A stretch of 64,000 nt of DNA from DASVTR01 sp036387475 (GCA_036387475.1 DASVTR010000020.1:124001-188000), one strand, 5' to 3'. Counted from the stretch's first letter, positions 53,092 through 60,806 are shown. Numbers and translations are program-made. Notes: generated by a model not told the origin, from the letters alone.

Positions 53092-53312
53092 TGAAGGATT
53101 ATCACATCAACATCTTCTATAGTGAAGATGACGGCGGCTACATCGCCGATATTCCAGACCTTCGGGTGTGTTCTGCCTTTGGGCACTCGCCCGCAGAGGC
53201 TCTGGCAGAGGTTGAAATTGCTAAACGACTTTGGCTGGAGACGGCCCGCGCCGAAGGTAAACCAATCCCCAGGCCGCGCTACCGCCCGGCAATTTACAAG
53301 CTGGCGTCCTAA
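53091..53312 (+). CDS. hicB: HicB-type antitoxin
   Basis: A 73-residue partial-RNase-H-fold antitoxin: YHINIFYSEDDGGYIADIPDL, then SAFGHSPAEALAEVEIAKRL, matching the HicB core. It lacks the C-terminal HTH or RHH DNA-binding domain found in many longer HicB proteins, so it may neutralise HicA without repressing the operon. A terminator follows at 53371. Confidence 0.88.
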   Translation: MKDYHINIFYSEDDGGYIADIPDLRVCSAFGHSPAEALAEVEIAKRLWLETARAEGKPIPRPRYRPAIYKLAS

Positions 53313-53370
53313 GAGACAGGCAAACTGCTTTCATACTCTCACCAACGTCCGCCGCGAAATGAAAAGCAAA

Positions 53371-53422
53371 GATGAAGGCACGGCTACCCGAACTTGAGTA
53401 GCCGCGCCTTCATCCTTTTTTC
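53371..53422 (+). terminator. Intrinsic terminator after hicAB
   Basis: GATGAAGGCACGGCTAC pairs with GTAGCCGCGCCTTCATC with one mismatch (loop CCGAACTTGA), followed by CTTTTTT. The bases before it (near 53341) encode VRREMKSKD in one frame, an echo of the sigma-factor C-terminus. The rest of the gap to 53612 shows nothing. Confidence 0.9.
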
Positions 53423-53612
53423 TGCTTCCGATAGCCACCAAGAAGCAGTTTGAAAATTCCTGTCCAACCACGTTCGGCTGTCTATTCACTGCCTTTCTTC
53501 TATTGGCGCATCCTTCGAGTCTTTCACCAGAGCGATAGGGTGAAGACAATCCTGTTTATTGCGATAGCCCTCGTCCGCGCTGAACGAGTTGTTAGACTGC
53601 GCGCTCGCGTCG

Positions 53613-54536
53613 CTACGACGCGTTGATCCAGAAACCAAAGTTGCGATAGACGGACATCGTCCACCAGATTGATGTCTGGTACTTGCGATTAGTACGACCG
53701 GCCTGGCTTTGCAATGGGCGCACGACTTTCGAACCGCTACGGACAGCCTTCTTGGCTGTCGTCTCTGGAACTACAGGGCAGATGTGGCCTGAGCGGTTTG
53801 GTATTTTATGCTGGGCGCTGATGATAACCGCCTGCCCGTCGTTGGCAGCATTCTGCATTTCTGTGAGATCGAAAGTTCTCTTCCAGCCAAACTTTGGGCC
53901 AAAGTCTCTGAACCATTCGAATAAACTATTCGCATTTAATTCAACCACTGTATTACCGTAAGAAGGCCGGACGGTTCTTCCCACTCTGAGTTCTTCGAGA
54001 GCCGAATGCGTCCACCAGACTCTCGGCACATACACGCCACCCAGATAGCTGTAATCATACGCATAGATATTACAGTAAGTGCTGGTGGGCTTTGGGCGAA
54101 ACCGGGCTTTGTTTTCAACGTCCAGCCATTTAATTATTTCAGTCAGCGCTTTAGCCTTCTCCGCGTTGCTCGAAGAACTCTTACGCGTCGGTTGCCCCGC
54201 TTCATTCAGCGGGTAAGCATATTGAGTGTTGTTACGGGTGACTTTCATAGTACCTGGGATTGGGAGATGAACCGCCGTAATACTACGAACCGGGTCTGGC
54301 GCGACAAAAGTTGAATCGGGGACTAAAAACCTGCTGCTCGCAAACCCGCTCACGCTCGCGCCTTCGATTGTGGTTGACACTTCCCACCACCCCGCGACAG
54401 ACGAATCCGCCACTTTAGTCACCAATTGCCCCATTGGGAGCACGGCTATTTTGGTGCTCTCTTTAACAACCGGCTCTGACCTGAGAAACAAGCCCATTGT
54501 TGCCTTGTCACTAACTCTGAATTTTGATTGTGACAT
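53613..54536 (-). CDS. SH3-domain protein with putative NlpC/P60-like cysteine peptidase domain
   Basis: A 307-residue protein. Residues 5-72 are a bacterial SH3-like domain (GLFLRSEPVVKESTKIAVLP, VAGWWEVSTTIEG). A linker follows, then a helical segment (ALTEIIKWLDVENKARF) and a domain with Cys155 in TYCNIYAYDY and His251 in RSGHICPVV, spaced as in NlpC/P60 or CHAP-like amidases. The order suggests a cell-wall hydrolase: an endolysin or an effector. There is no signal peptide, so export would need a secretion system or lysis. AAGGAGG precedes the ATG. Catalytic assignment is by pattern only. Confidence 0.65.
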   Translation of the reverse strand: MSQSKFRVSDKATMGLFLRSEPVVKESTKIAVLPMGQLVTKVADSSVAGWWEVSTTIEGASVSGFASSRFLVPDSTFVAPDPVRSITAVHLPIPGTMKVTRNNTQYAYPLNEAGQPTRKSSSSNAEKAKALTEIIKWLDVENKARFRPKPTSTYCNIYAYDYSYLGGVYVPRVWWTHSALEELRVGRTVRPSYGNTVVELNANSLFEWFRDFGPKFGWKRTFDLTEMQNAANDGQAVIISAQHKIPNRSGHICPVVPETTAKKAVRSGSKVVRPLQSQAGRTNRKYQTSIWWTMSVYRNFGFWINAS

Positions 54537-54764
54537 GATACTTCTGCCTCCTTCATGACAGACGGTGAAACAGAGGAACGATGAACTAGCGATTGCTTGA
54601 GCTATCGTTAGCGTGGAAGTGCGAGGTTAAAGCGTATGCAAAATAGCTGTGAAGGATTTCGTTGTCAATAGATTCGTGAGGATGCAGCCCGAACGCCCGA
54701 ATCAAATCGGCGCGAGCGAGCCGCCCTTCAATTCACAACGTCAGGAATGATGACGAAAGTCATG

Positions 54765-55574
54765 CTAGCGGTTGACAGGCTCGGATGACTCTTCGGGCGA
54801 CACTGCACGGATATAGTTTAGTTGGGAAGACTTTCTGACAGGCTCTTCTCTGAGCTTGTCTATGAATTCCTTCTCGAAATATTCAAGCATCTCCTGTTTA
54901 TCGCCGCCGTTCGGACAGCGGTAATCTATCATCGTTAGTCTGACAACGCTCTGCTTATCCTTTTCGCTGATGGTAACGCGTGCCATGCCCGTGCAGGAAC
55001 CGAAACCAATCTCGAACGTATCCGCTTCCCAAAACTGAGGGAGCACATCGTTGGATGGTAGGTGGCTCATCCGTTCCACCAATTCCTTTTTGGAAAACGC
55101 GAACTGATACGTGTTGTCATAAGCAGTCTTTTTGCTAAACGATGTGGCTGTGAAAGCAAAGAGCGAAAGGGCCGCGATGAAACAGATCAAGGGGCGTTGG
55201 ACGGCAATCTTCGGAGGACTCCAGCGATAAACATATGAGAGAGGTAAAACCAGCAAAGCTGAGAGATCAGTGTCATCAATTGTTCTCTCAACCGGGAAGA
55301 GATGCAAACTATTCCAGCCATCAATGAAGGGCTGCGAATAAATGGATTTCCAGAATAGAAATAAGATGGCGGTGACGACGTAAGACGAAGTCTTGAGGCG
55401 TGGGAACAGGGCCGACCAGAAGAGTGGAAAGATGAACAGCCCTGCGAAATCAGAGAGCTTGCCCGTCAATTCATTATGAAATTGCTGCTTGAAGATAAAA
55501 TCATTCAACAGCAGCAGGCATAAACCGGCCAGAAAGCCGGGCGATGCCATGATACGTAAATCCCTCTCACTCAT
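54765..55574 (-). CDS. Integral membrane protein, function unknown
   Basis: A 269-residue protein with four to five membrane spans in the first 150 residues (FLAGLCLLLLNDFIF, FAGLFIFPLFWSALF, YVVTAILFLFWKSIY) and an extramembrane C-terminal domain containing two cysteines (FGSCTGMARV, IDYRCPNGG). The motif HNELTGKLSDFAGLF is distinctive and occurs in uncharacterised proteins. No function inferred. It lies 39 bp after the secreted protein gene on the same strand, probably one operon. Confidence 0.72.
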   Translation of the reverse strand: MSERDLRIMASPGFLAGLCLLLLNDFIFKQQFHNELTGKLSDFAGLFIFPLFWSALFPRLKTSSYVVTAILFLFWKSIYSQPFIDGWNSLHLFPVERTIDDTDLSALLVLPLSYVYRWSPPKIAVQRPLICFIAALSLFAFTATSFSKKTAYDNTYQFAFSKKELVERMSHLPSNDVLPQFWEADTFEIGFGSCTGMARVTISEKDKQSVVRLTMIDYRCPNGGDKQEMLEYFEKEFIDKLREEPVRKSSQLNYIRAVSPEESSEPVNR

Positions 55575-55613
55575 TTTCTTTTCACTAAACGAACCGTGGA
55601 GCTTTCGTACAGC

Positions 55614-56144
55614 CTAAACCCCATATCCCTCATTCCGGCATTTGATACCTTTAACCGATATTTCTTCAAACTTCTCTGTCTTACGATTAGCCCGCCATGC
55701 CCGCCGTATGCGAGTAAAGAACTCCGCTTCAAATTCTTCATCTGCGATTGCTGCGATTTCTCCGTCAGGCTTCTGAGCTAAGAAACACAGAGAATAGACT
55801 AGAATCTGTTTTCTAAGAATCTTTGGAAGGACGAGCACGTCTTTGACCTCCCAATAGGCAGCTCCGGAATCATCGCGATGCGTCAATCGCTCAAACCAAA
55901 GCATTTTTACCTTGCCTTTGTGGACTTCGCTCATCCCGTATTCCTTAACATCTCCTACATCCGAGACTAAACTCCCGCCCACCTCTTGAAGGCCGGCAGG
56001 GAGGGACGGGCCATGTCGCAAGCCTATATACTTCGCAGACTCACCCGCAGAAGCATTTCGCTGACCGCGCACGGGCGCTTGCTGCGCAAAGGCGCAGGGC
56101 AATACAACGACACAAGCAATCAGGAACAGCGCCAAAGATTTCAT
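55614..56144 (-). CDS. Secreted hypothetical protein
   Basis: A 176-residue exported protein (MKSLALFLIACVVVLPCAFA signal peptide). The mature part has no motif I recognise; it contains VHKGKVKMLWFERLTHRDDS and a VKDVLVLPKILRKQ segment. The ATG at 56144 follows AAGGAGTGGCTG; the upstream frame to 56219 lacks a ribosome site. First gene of a two-gene unit with the membrane protein at 54765. Confidence 0.7.
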   Translation of the reverse strand: MKSLALFLIACVVVLPCAFAQQAPVRGQRNASAGESAKYIGLRHGPSLPAGLQEVGGSLVSDVGDVKEYGMSEVHKGKVKMLWFERLTHRDDSGAAYWEVKDVLVLPKILRKQILVYSLCFLAQKPDGEIAAIADEEFEAEFFTRIRRAWRANRKTEKFEEISVKGIKCRNEGYGV

Positions 56145-56510
56145 CAGCCACTCCTTTTGTGAAGCATACGACTGCCGCCCCGTACCGTATGTAGAAACTC
56201 TTAAAATGATTGCGCCCACAAGCTTGTGATGTCGAGCCGTTTGGCATCAAGCTTTCCGTTTCAACCTATCATAGCGCCCGCCGCGCCGCCAGAGAAAGAG
56301 ACGCCTACGGCCTGCGCCGCAGCAGTAAAAGAGCCTGTGAGCGTGGAACACGATGCAGAAGAAAAGCCCACCCACTCAACCCAGATAGCGAGACTTTCAT
56401 CCTTTTACCTGCCCTTCTGCCGCCGCGCCGCGAGTCAACTTCGTGATAGAATGCGGCATCAATAATTTCTCCCATAAATTTCCCGAACAGACTGGTAAGG
56501 AATTGAGAAT
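56145..56510. other. Intergenic region between divergent genes
   Basis: 366 bp. A frame at 56226-56465 (79 codons) has low-complexity composition and no clear ribosome site, so I do not call it a gene. TAGAAT at about 56447 is a possible -10 box for pepT. No repeat element seen. Confidence 0.4.
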
Positions 56511-57821
56511 ATGAAAGCACTCTACACAGCAATCTTTTGTCTCCTCTTAACCGTGTGCGCGAGCGCGCAAAGCTTTAAGCCGCCGCGCGAAGCGGCAATG
56601 GATCGTTTCCTGCGCTACTTGAAGATTGATACGCAGTCGGCGGAGGATCAACAGACCGTGCCGAGCACGAAGAAGCAGTTTGACTTGGCGAATTTGCTGG
56701 CGAAAGAGTTGAAGGAACTCGGCGCGCAGGGTGTACGCGTCAGCGAGTACGCCATTGTCTACGCGACTATTCCCGGCAACCTCGCGGACAACTCGAAAGT
56801 CCCCGTCATAGGCTTCATCGCGCACATGGATACCTCTCCGGCAGTCTCCGGCGCAAACGTCAATCCAATCATCCACAAAAATTATCAGGGCGGCGACATC
56901 GTTCTGCCCAACGACAAGACGCAGGTCATCACCGTCGAGAAAAACCCTTATCTCAAAGAATTAATCGGCGACGACATTATCACAGCCGACGGTACGACCC
57001 TGCTCGGCTCTGACGATAAAGCAGGCATCGCAGAGATTATGACCATGATTGACACCCTGCGCGAAAACCCTGCCATCAAGCACGGCACAATCGCTGTCGC
57101 CTTTACGCCCGACGAGGAAGTTGGCGGCGGCATAGACAAGTTTGACATCAAAGGCTTCGGCGCGCAGTTCGCCTATACTGTGGACGGTGAACAACTGGGC
57201 GACATTAGCGACGAAACATGGAGCGCGCGCACGGCGACCGTTACCTTCAAAGGCAAAAGCACGCATCCGGGGACGGCCAAGGGCATCATGGTCAACGCAG
57301 CCTACGCCATCGCAGATTACCTCTCGCGCTTTCCCAAAGACATGCTCCCGGAAACCACAGAAGGCCGCGTCGGCTTCGTACACCCATACACGGGCACGCT
57401 CGATGTCGAAGAATCCAGCTTGAAGATTCTGCTGCGCGATTTTGATTTAAGCGGGCTGGAAGCGAAGGAAGCCAATTTACGCGAGATGGTCAAACAGACG
57501 CAGGAGAAATTCCCCGCCGTCAAAATCAGCATTGAAGTCAAAGAGAATTACAAGAACATGAAAGAGGTGTTGAAGAATCATCCGCAACTCACGGAATACG
57601 CGATGGAGGCAACACGCCGCGCCGGACTCAAGCCGATGATTCGTCCCATTCGCGGCGGCACAGACGGCTCAAACCTGACCTTCCGTGGCCTGCCGACCCC
57701 GAACCTCTTCACCGGCGGCATGAATTTCCACGGCAAGCTCGAATACAACTCCCGCCGTGGCTTGGAAAAATCAACCGAGACGCTCCTTCATCTCGTACAG
57801 CTTTTCGCTGGAAAGAAATAA
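56511..57821 (+). CDS. pepT: Exported peptidase T (tripeptide aminopeptidase)
   Basis: A 436-residue M20B metallopeptidase. Zinc ligands and the catalytic residue are in FIAHMDTSP (His105, Asp107), TLLGSDDKAG and FTPDEEVGGG (Glu pair), with the late ligand in GGMNFHGKLEY. The length and the RGGTDGSNLTFRGLP motif fit PepT. Unlike the cytosolic enterobacterial enzyme, it starts with a signal peptide (MKALYTAIFCLLLTVCASAQ), so it should act in the periplasm. The transposon inserted 18 bp after its stop codon. Confidence 0.93.
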   Translation: MKALYTAIFCLLLTVCASAQSFKPPREAAMDRFLRYLKIDTQSAEDQQTVPSTKKQFDLANLLAKELKELGAQGVRVSEYAIVYATIPGNLADNSKVPVIGFIAHMDTSPAVSGANVNPIIHKNYQGGDIVLPNDKTQVITVEKNPYLKELIGDDIITADGTTLLGSDDKAGIAEIMTMIDTLRENPAIKHGTIAVAFTPDEEVGGGIDKFDIKGFGAQFAYTVDGEQLGDISDETWSARTATVTFKGKSTHPGTAKGIMVNAAYAIADYLSRFPKDMLPETTEGRVGFVHPYTGTLDVEESSLKILLRDFDLSGLEAKEANLREMVKQTQEKFPAVKISIEVKENYKNMKEVLKNHPQLTEYAMEATRRAGLKPMIRPIRGGTDGSNLTFRGLPTPNLFTGGMNFHGKLEYNSRRGLEKSTETLLHLVQLFAGKK

Positions 57822-57830
57822 GAAAGTAAA

Positions 57831-57839
57831 AAGGCAAAC
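57831..57839 (+). repeat. Left 9-bp target site duplication
   Basis: AAGGCAAAC, identical to 60871-60879, directly outside the left inverted repeat. Confidence 0.92.
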
Positions 57840-57903
57840 GGCTTTGCCTAAAAATCCCCTTTCGTGACCGAATTTTTGGGCAGACGAAATAATTATTGGG
57901 CAG
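57840..57903 (+). repeat. Left end: inverted repeat and two subterminal motifs
   Basis: The terminal repeat (57840-57855) is followed by two direct copies of a 13-bp motif: AATTTTTGGGCAG (57871-57883) and AATTATTGGGCAG (57891-57903). The second contains the stop codon of the minus-strand gene. These are likely transposase-binding sites. Confidence 0.75.
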
Positions 57904-58108
57904 CATGGCTTTCGGCCTCGCCGGGGAACGGCACGCCGCTATCACGGAAGGCCCTGAAAGCATCTATAGACCTTCTCAGCTTGGATATTTTATTCTTCTC
58001 TTCTTTAATCATCGCCTCAGCATCCGCTATAGCTTTATCCCAACGACTAACACCCTGAGACGCGCCGTCTAAGACAGGTAAAATAGTTGTGGCTTTTTTC
58101 TTAGACAT
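57893..58108 (-). CDS. Small coiled-coil protein of the transposon
   Basis: A 71-residue protein with a Lys/Glu-rich helix likely to form a coiled coil (DKAIADAEAMIKEEKNKISK) and a short tail. GGAGGAG lies 7 nt before the ATG, a strong ribosome site. It is divergent from the next gene with only 17 bp between the two start codons, and its stop codon lies in a subterminal repeat. Function unknown; possibly an accessory or regulatory protein of transposition. Confidence 0.65.
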   Translation of the reverse strand: MSKKKATTILPVLDGASQGVSRWDKAIADAEAMIKEEKNKISKLRRSIDAFRAFRDSGVPFPGEAESHAAQ

Positions 58109-58125
58109 CAGTTATACTCCTCCGC

Positions 58126-58731
58126 ATGGTAGATAAGAATGCTTACACAAACGTATTTAATGAGGCCGTACAGGAACTCTCTAGCCTGATGGATAGGCGC
58201 GATGAATTGGATAACGAGAGAGAGGAAATTGACACCCGTATCGGCCAAGTTAGAGAAGGTGTAATCGCTCTTGCGCCTCTCTGCAACGTCAACCCCTATG
58301 TGGCGTACCCCGAACTGTTCCCCGACTTGCAAGCTGACATTGGACTCACGGACGCGATACGCTCCGTGCTGCAACTTAGCAGTCAGTCTTTTTTGACGCC
58401 CGTTGGAGTACGAACAGGACTTAAAGAGGCGGGTTTCGACATTTCCAAGAAAAGCATCCTTCCGTCTATCCATACCGTTTTGAAAAGGCTGGCAAAGAAC
58501 GGTGAAGTCGAAACAGAGGACAGGGACGGAAAGACTGTGTACAAGTGGAAGGTGCAGGGGACGAAAGTGTTCGGTAGTCCGGGGGGTAGCGGTACTTCCG
58601 TTGCCAAGCCCGGTATGGGCCACGACCCTAAACCAGTAGACGGGCCGGGTGCGCCTCTGCTTACCATGCGCCGAGGCCGCAGCATATTTAGTAAGTTGGG
58701 AGAAGAAGCCGTAAAGAAGAGTAAGGAATAA
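58126..58731 (+). CDS. Transposon protein with coiled coil and winged helix
   Basis: A 201-residue protein. Residues 1-45 form a coiled coil (AVQELSSLMDRRDELDNERE). Residues about 75-150 look like a winged helix: LTDAIRSVLQLSS, LTPVGVRTGLKEAGFD, SILPSIHTVLKRLAKNGEVE and a KTVYKWK wing. The tail is Gly/Pro-rich. Probably DNA-binding. No Shine-Dalgarno sequence precedes the ATG, and the divergent gene starts 17 bp away, so it may be leaderless. The tRNA gene begins 10 bp after its stop and is probably on the same transcript. Confidence 0.72.
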   Translation: MVDKNAYTNVFNEAVQELSSLMDRRDELDNEREEIDTRIGQVREGVIALAPLCNVNPYVAYPELFPDLQADIGLTDAIRSVLQLSSQSFLTPVGVRTGLKEAGFDISKKSILPSIHTVLKRLAKNGEVETEDRDGKTVYKWKVQGTKVFGSPGGSGTSVAKPGMGHDPKPVDGPGAPLLTMRRGRSIFSKLGEEAVKKSKE

Positions 58732-58741
58732 GTTTGATAAC

Positions 58742-58829
58742 GGCGGGGTGGTAGAGAGGTTTAATACGCTCGTCTTAGAAACGAGTAAGCCTCCGGGTTT
58801 CGTGGGTTCGAATCCCATCCCCGCCGCCA
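58742..58829 (+). tRNA. Class II tRNA with UAG anticodon and Ser-like body
   Basis: An 85-nt cloverleaf plus encoded CCA. Acceptor GGCGGGG/CCCCGCC (58742-58748, 58819-58825), D arm GTA-GAGAGGTTTAA-TAC, anticodon stem CTCGT/ACGAG, loop CTTAGAA with anticodon TAG at 58776-58778, long variable arm AAGCC-TCCG-GGTTT, T arm GTGGG TTCGAAT CCCAT with one G-T pair. By anticodon it is leucine (CUA). But discriminator base 73 is G (58826), and the D loop matches tRNA-Ser, not the GAATTGGCAGA of the chromosomal tRNA-Leu at 25000. A and not G at 73 is required by bacterial LeuRS; SerRS ignores the anticodon and reads the long arm. Serine charging is therefore plausible. Confidence 0.9.
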
Positions 58830-58838
58830 TCTTTGCTG

Positions 58839-58868
58839 TGCTAGGGGAAGCGTCAACTTCCCCTAGCA
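58839..58868 (+). terminator. Hairpin after the transposon tRNA
   Basis: A perfect 12-bp stem TGCTAGGGGAAG / CTTCCCCTAGCA with loop CGTCAA, 9 bp after the CCA end. Followed by CTTTC, without a long T tract. Confidence 0.8.
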
Positions 58869-58927
58869 CTTTCAACCACACAGCCGAAGCTATGCAGCCT
58901 AAGCAGCCAAGATTATAGACTTCGCGC

Positions 58928-58962
58928 TGTGTGAACACAATCCGAAAAGGAGAGTTCACACA
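58928..58962 (+). promoter_or_regulatory. Inverted repeat enclosing the transposase ribosome site
   Basis: TGTGTGAAC (58928-58936) and GTTCACACA (58954-58962) are exact complements. The 17-nt loop contains AAAAGGAGA, the Shine-Dalgarno sequence, and the second arm ends at the base before the ATG. In RNA the hairpin would hide the start region; in DNA it could be a repressor operator. Either way it fits tight control of the transposase. Confidence 0.75.
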
Positions 58963-60219
58963 ATGGAAATCAGACAGCAAAAAGGTCGTGAGATAGCCGA
59001 CAAAGTTAGAATCGTCCGTGAAGGCAATCTTTATCTCGTCCCCTCTCAGAGCGGACACGGCAAGTACAGAGTAGATGCTGAAAAGCAACGTTGCTCTTGT
59101 CCTGACTTCGACTTTAGACGCCAGCCCTGCAAGCATCTTTTCGCCGTTCGATTCACCCTTGAAGAGATAGAGCGCACCAAGACCACTGTTGTTGAAGATG
59201 GCAAGACCACAGTAACAGAGACGATCAAAGTCACCCGCAAGACATACGCGCAAGCGTGGCCTGCTTATAACAGAGCGCAGACGCAAGAGAAGCGACTGTT
59301 TCAATACCTCTTGCATCAACTCTGTCAGGGCGTCGGCTCTCCCGCACAGTACGGCGCGGGGCGTAAACGATTGCCGCTTGAGGATATGATTTTTGCGATG
59401 ACCTTTAAGGTCTATTCGACCGTCAGCGGCAGACGCTTTATCTCTGACTTGCGCGATGCTCACAGCAAGGGCTATCTCTCCGCTTTGCCCTGCTACAACT
59501 CCATTTTCAATTACTTCGAATCTGAAACTCTCACGCCTTACTTGCAGATGTTGATTGAAGAATCTAGCTTGCCGCTGGCTTCGATTGAAAAAGACTTTGC
59601 CGTAGATAGCTCCGGCCTCTCCACTGGCCTGTATCGCAGATGGCGAGAAACGAAGTGGGATAAGCAAGCGAGAAAGTACGGTGAAGATGTAACGCGCATT
59701 AGAGTTCAGGACTGGCTCAAAATCCATATCATGTGCGGCGTTCAGACTAACATCGTGACGAGCGTTGAAGTCTCCGATGCTTACGCATCTGACAGCCCTT
59801 ACTTCAAGCCTTTGGTTGAAGCGACCGCTGCAAACTTTGTGATGAATGAAGTGAGCGCAGACAGGGCTTATATCTCCAATAAGAATCTCGCGGCAGTAGT
59901 TGATAGCTCTGCGATGCCCTACATTCCGTTCAAGGCTAACAGTCGCGCCAATGACAAAAGACACAGCCCGTTGTGGCGTCAGATGTACCACTTCTTTTCT
60001 TACAATCAAGAGCGCTTCATGCGGAGTTATCACAAGAGAAGCAATGTGGAGACGGCTTTCCACATGATTAAAGCGAAGTTTGGAGACAAGCTGAGAAGCA
60101 AGACCAAAACAGCACAGGTCAACGAAGCGCTCTGTAAGGTGCTCTGCCATAACATCTGCTGTCTGATTCAATCTATGCACGAACTAAACCTCAAACCGAA
60201 GTTCTATCAAGTCGCATAG
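58963..60219 (+). CDS. Transposase, DDE type with N-terminal SWIM zinc finger
   Basis: A 418-residue protein. The SWIM zinc finger uses Cys44, Cys46, Cys56 and His58 (CSCPDFDFRRQPCKH). The catalytic core of RNase H type has Asp215 (FAVDSSGLS), Asp300 (SADRAYIS) and Glu363. The last lies in a full Y-x2-R-x3-E-x6-K signature (Tyr356, Arg359, Glu363, Lys370), the mark of the IS4 superfamily. SWIM fingers are not usual in IS4 transposases. Start ATG follows AAAAGGAGA within an inverted repeat. Complete and apparently functional. It ends in a TAG, with 80 bp to the next gene. Confidence 0.92.
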   Translation: MEIRQQKGREIADKVRIVREGNLYLVPSQSGHGKYRVDAEKQRCSCPDFDFRRQPCKHLFAVRFTLEEIERTKTTVVEDGKTTVTETIKVTRKTYAQAWPAYNRAQTQEKRLFQYLLHQLCQGVGSPAQYGAGRKRLPLEDMIFAMTFKVYSTVSGRRFISDLRDAHSKGYLSALPCYNSIFNYFESETLTPYLQMLIEESSLPLASIEKDFAVDSSGLSTGLYRRWRETKWDKQARKYGEDVTRIRVQDWLKIHIMCGVQTNIVTSVEVSDAYASDSPYFKPLVEATAANFVMNEVSADRAYISNKNLAAVVDSSAMPYIPFKANSRANDKRHSPLWRQMYHFFSYNQERFMRSYHKRSNVETAFHMIKAKFGDKLRSKTKTAQVNEALCKVLCHNICCLIQSMHELNLKPKFYQVA

Positions 60220-60299
60220 AACAAGATTGTGCGGCGCGTACTCTTCATATAGAATGCGCACCGCTTTACTGTTTTCTGCGCTTCCAAGCCCACCGAAAT

Positions 60300-60806
60300 A
60301 TGGACAAGAGTACGTTAACCATAATAGTCGTCACTGCGATAATCGTCGCGTTCGTGAACGAAATCGTGGCAGGGTTACTCTCTTTAGCCAAGAAAATCTT
60401 CAAGAACAAAACGATTACAGCGAAGCTCAGAAAAACGTTGACAATTAACAAAGTCACAGTGGGGGCGAACGTAGGGGTTTTGGTGTTTTGTATTTGGAGA
60501 TTGCTCAAACTCTTACCTGACCCCTCGCCTGTTACTCGCTCGGTTGTGTTTAACATAGCCTCTTACCTCGCTCTCGCTGCTCTATCTCTCGCTCGCATTG
60601 ATATATTGAGCTATCGCTACATGGACGAAAAGGCGCGACAGCGAAAAGAGCAAGCGGAACTAGCGGAACTACAAGCCTTCCAAGCTGAGTTAAAAGCCGT
60701 AACTGCCGACATAAAAGAAACCTCCAACATACTTTCCGAAGGGCGCAAGGAAAGAAAGACTCCCGCAGAACCAGCCGACGATAAAAAATCCGACCCCGAA
60801 AAATAA
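60300..60806 (+). CDS. Transposon membrane protein with coiled-coil tail
   Basis: A 168-residue protein with three predicted spans (about 6-28, 52-72, 80-98) and a cytoplasmic coiled-coil tail (RKEQAELAELQAFQAELKAV) ending in a charged segment. Function unknown; the layout resembles small membrane effectors or surface-exclusion proteins, but that is only analogy. Its stop codon lies in the subterminal repeat. It contains three CTA codons, two of them in the coiled coil, which is notable given the UAG-anticodon tRNA. No good ribosome site is visible. Confidence 0.65.
   Translation: MDKSTLTIIVVTAIIVAFVNEIVAGLLSLAKKIFKNKTITAKLRKTLTINKVTVGANVGVLVFCIWRLLKLLPDPSPVTRSVVFNIASYLALAALSLARIDILSYRYMDEKARQRKEQAELAELQAFQAELKAVTADIKETSNILSEGRKERKTPAEPADDKKSDPEK

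Noticed and set aside
56226..56465. 79-codon frame between the secreted protein gene and pepT
   Set aside because: Low-complexity composition, no Shine-Dalgarno sequence and no conserved feature visible.
58776..58778. Nonsense suppressor reading of the UAG codon
   Set aside because: The anticodon is UAG, which reads CUA. A suppressor of UAG stops would need CUA as anticodon.
58742..58829. 8/4 or 9/3 allo-tRNA fold for the transposon tRNA
   Set aside because: Base 8 (T) and base 65 (T) do not pair, so the acceptor stem is 7 bp and the T stem 5 bp with a G-T pair.
58108..60180. 690-codon open frame on the minus strand
   Set aside because: It is antisense to the winged-helix gene, the tRNA and the transposase. 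Its GFEPTKPGGLLVSKTS part is the reverse translation of the tRNA gene, a known artefact. The plus-strand genes have motifs and ribosome sites.
60266..60556. Minus-strand membrane protein frame
   Set aside because: It is the reverse complement of the membrane segments of the gene at 60300, which fits the layout of the transposon and ends in the subterminal repeat.
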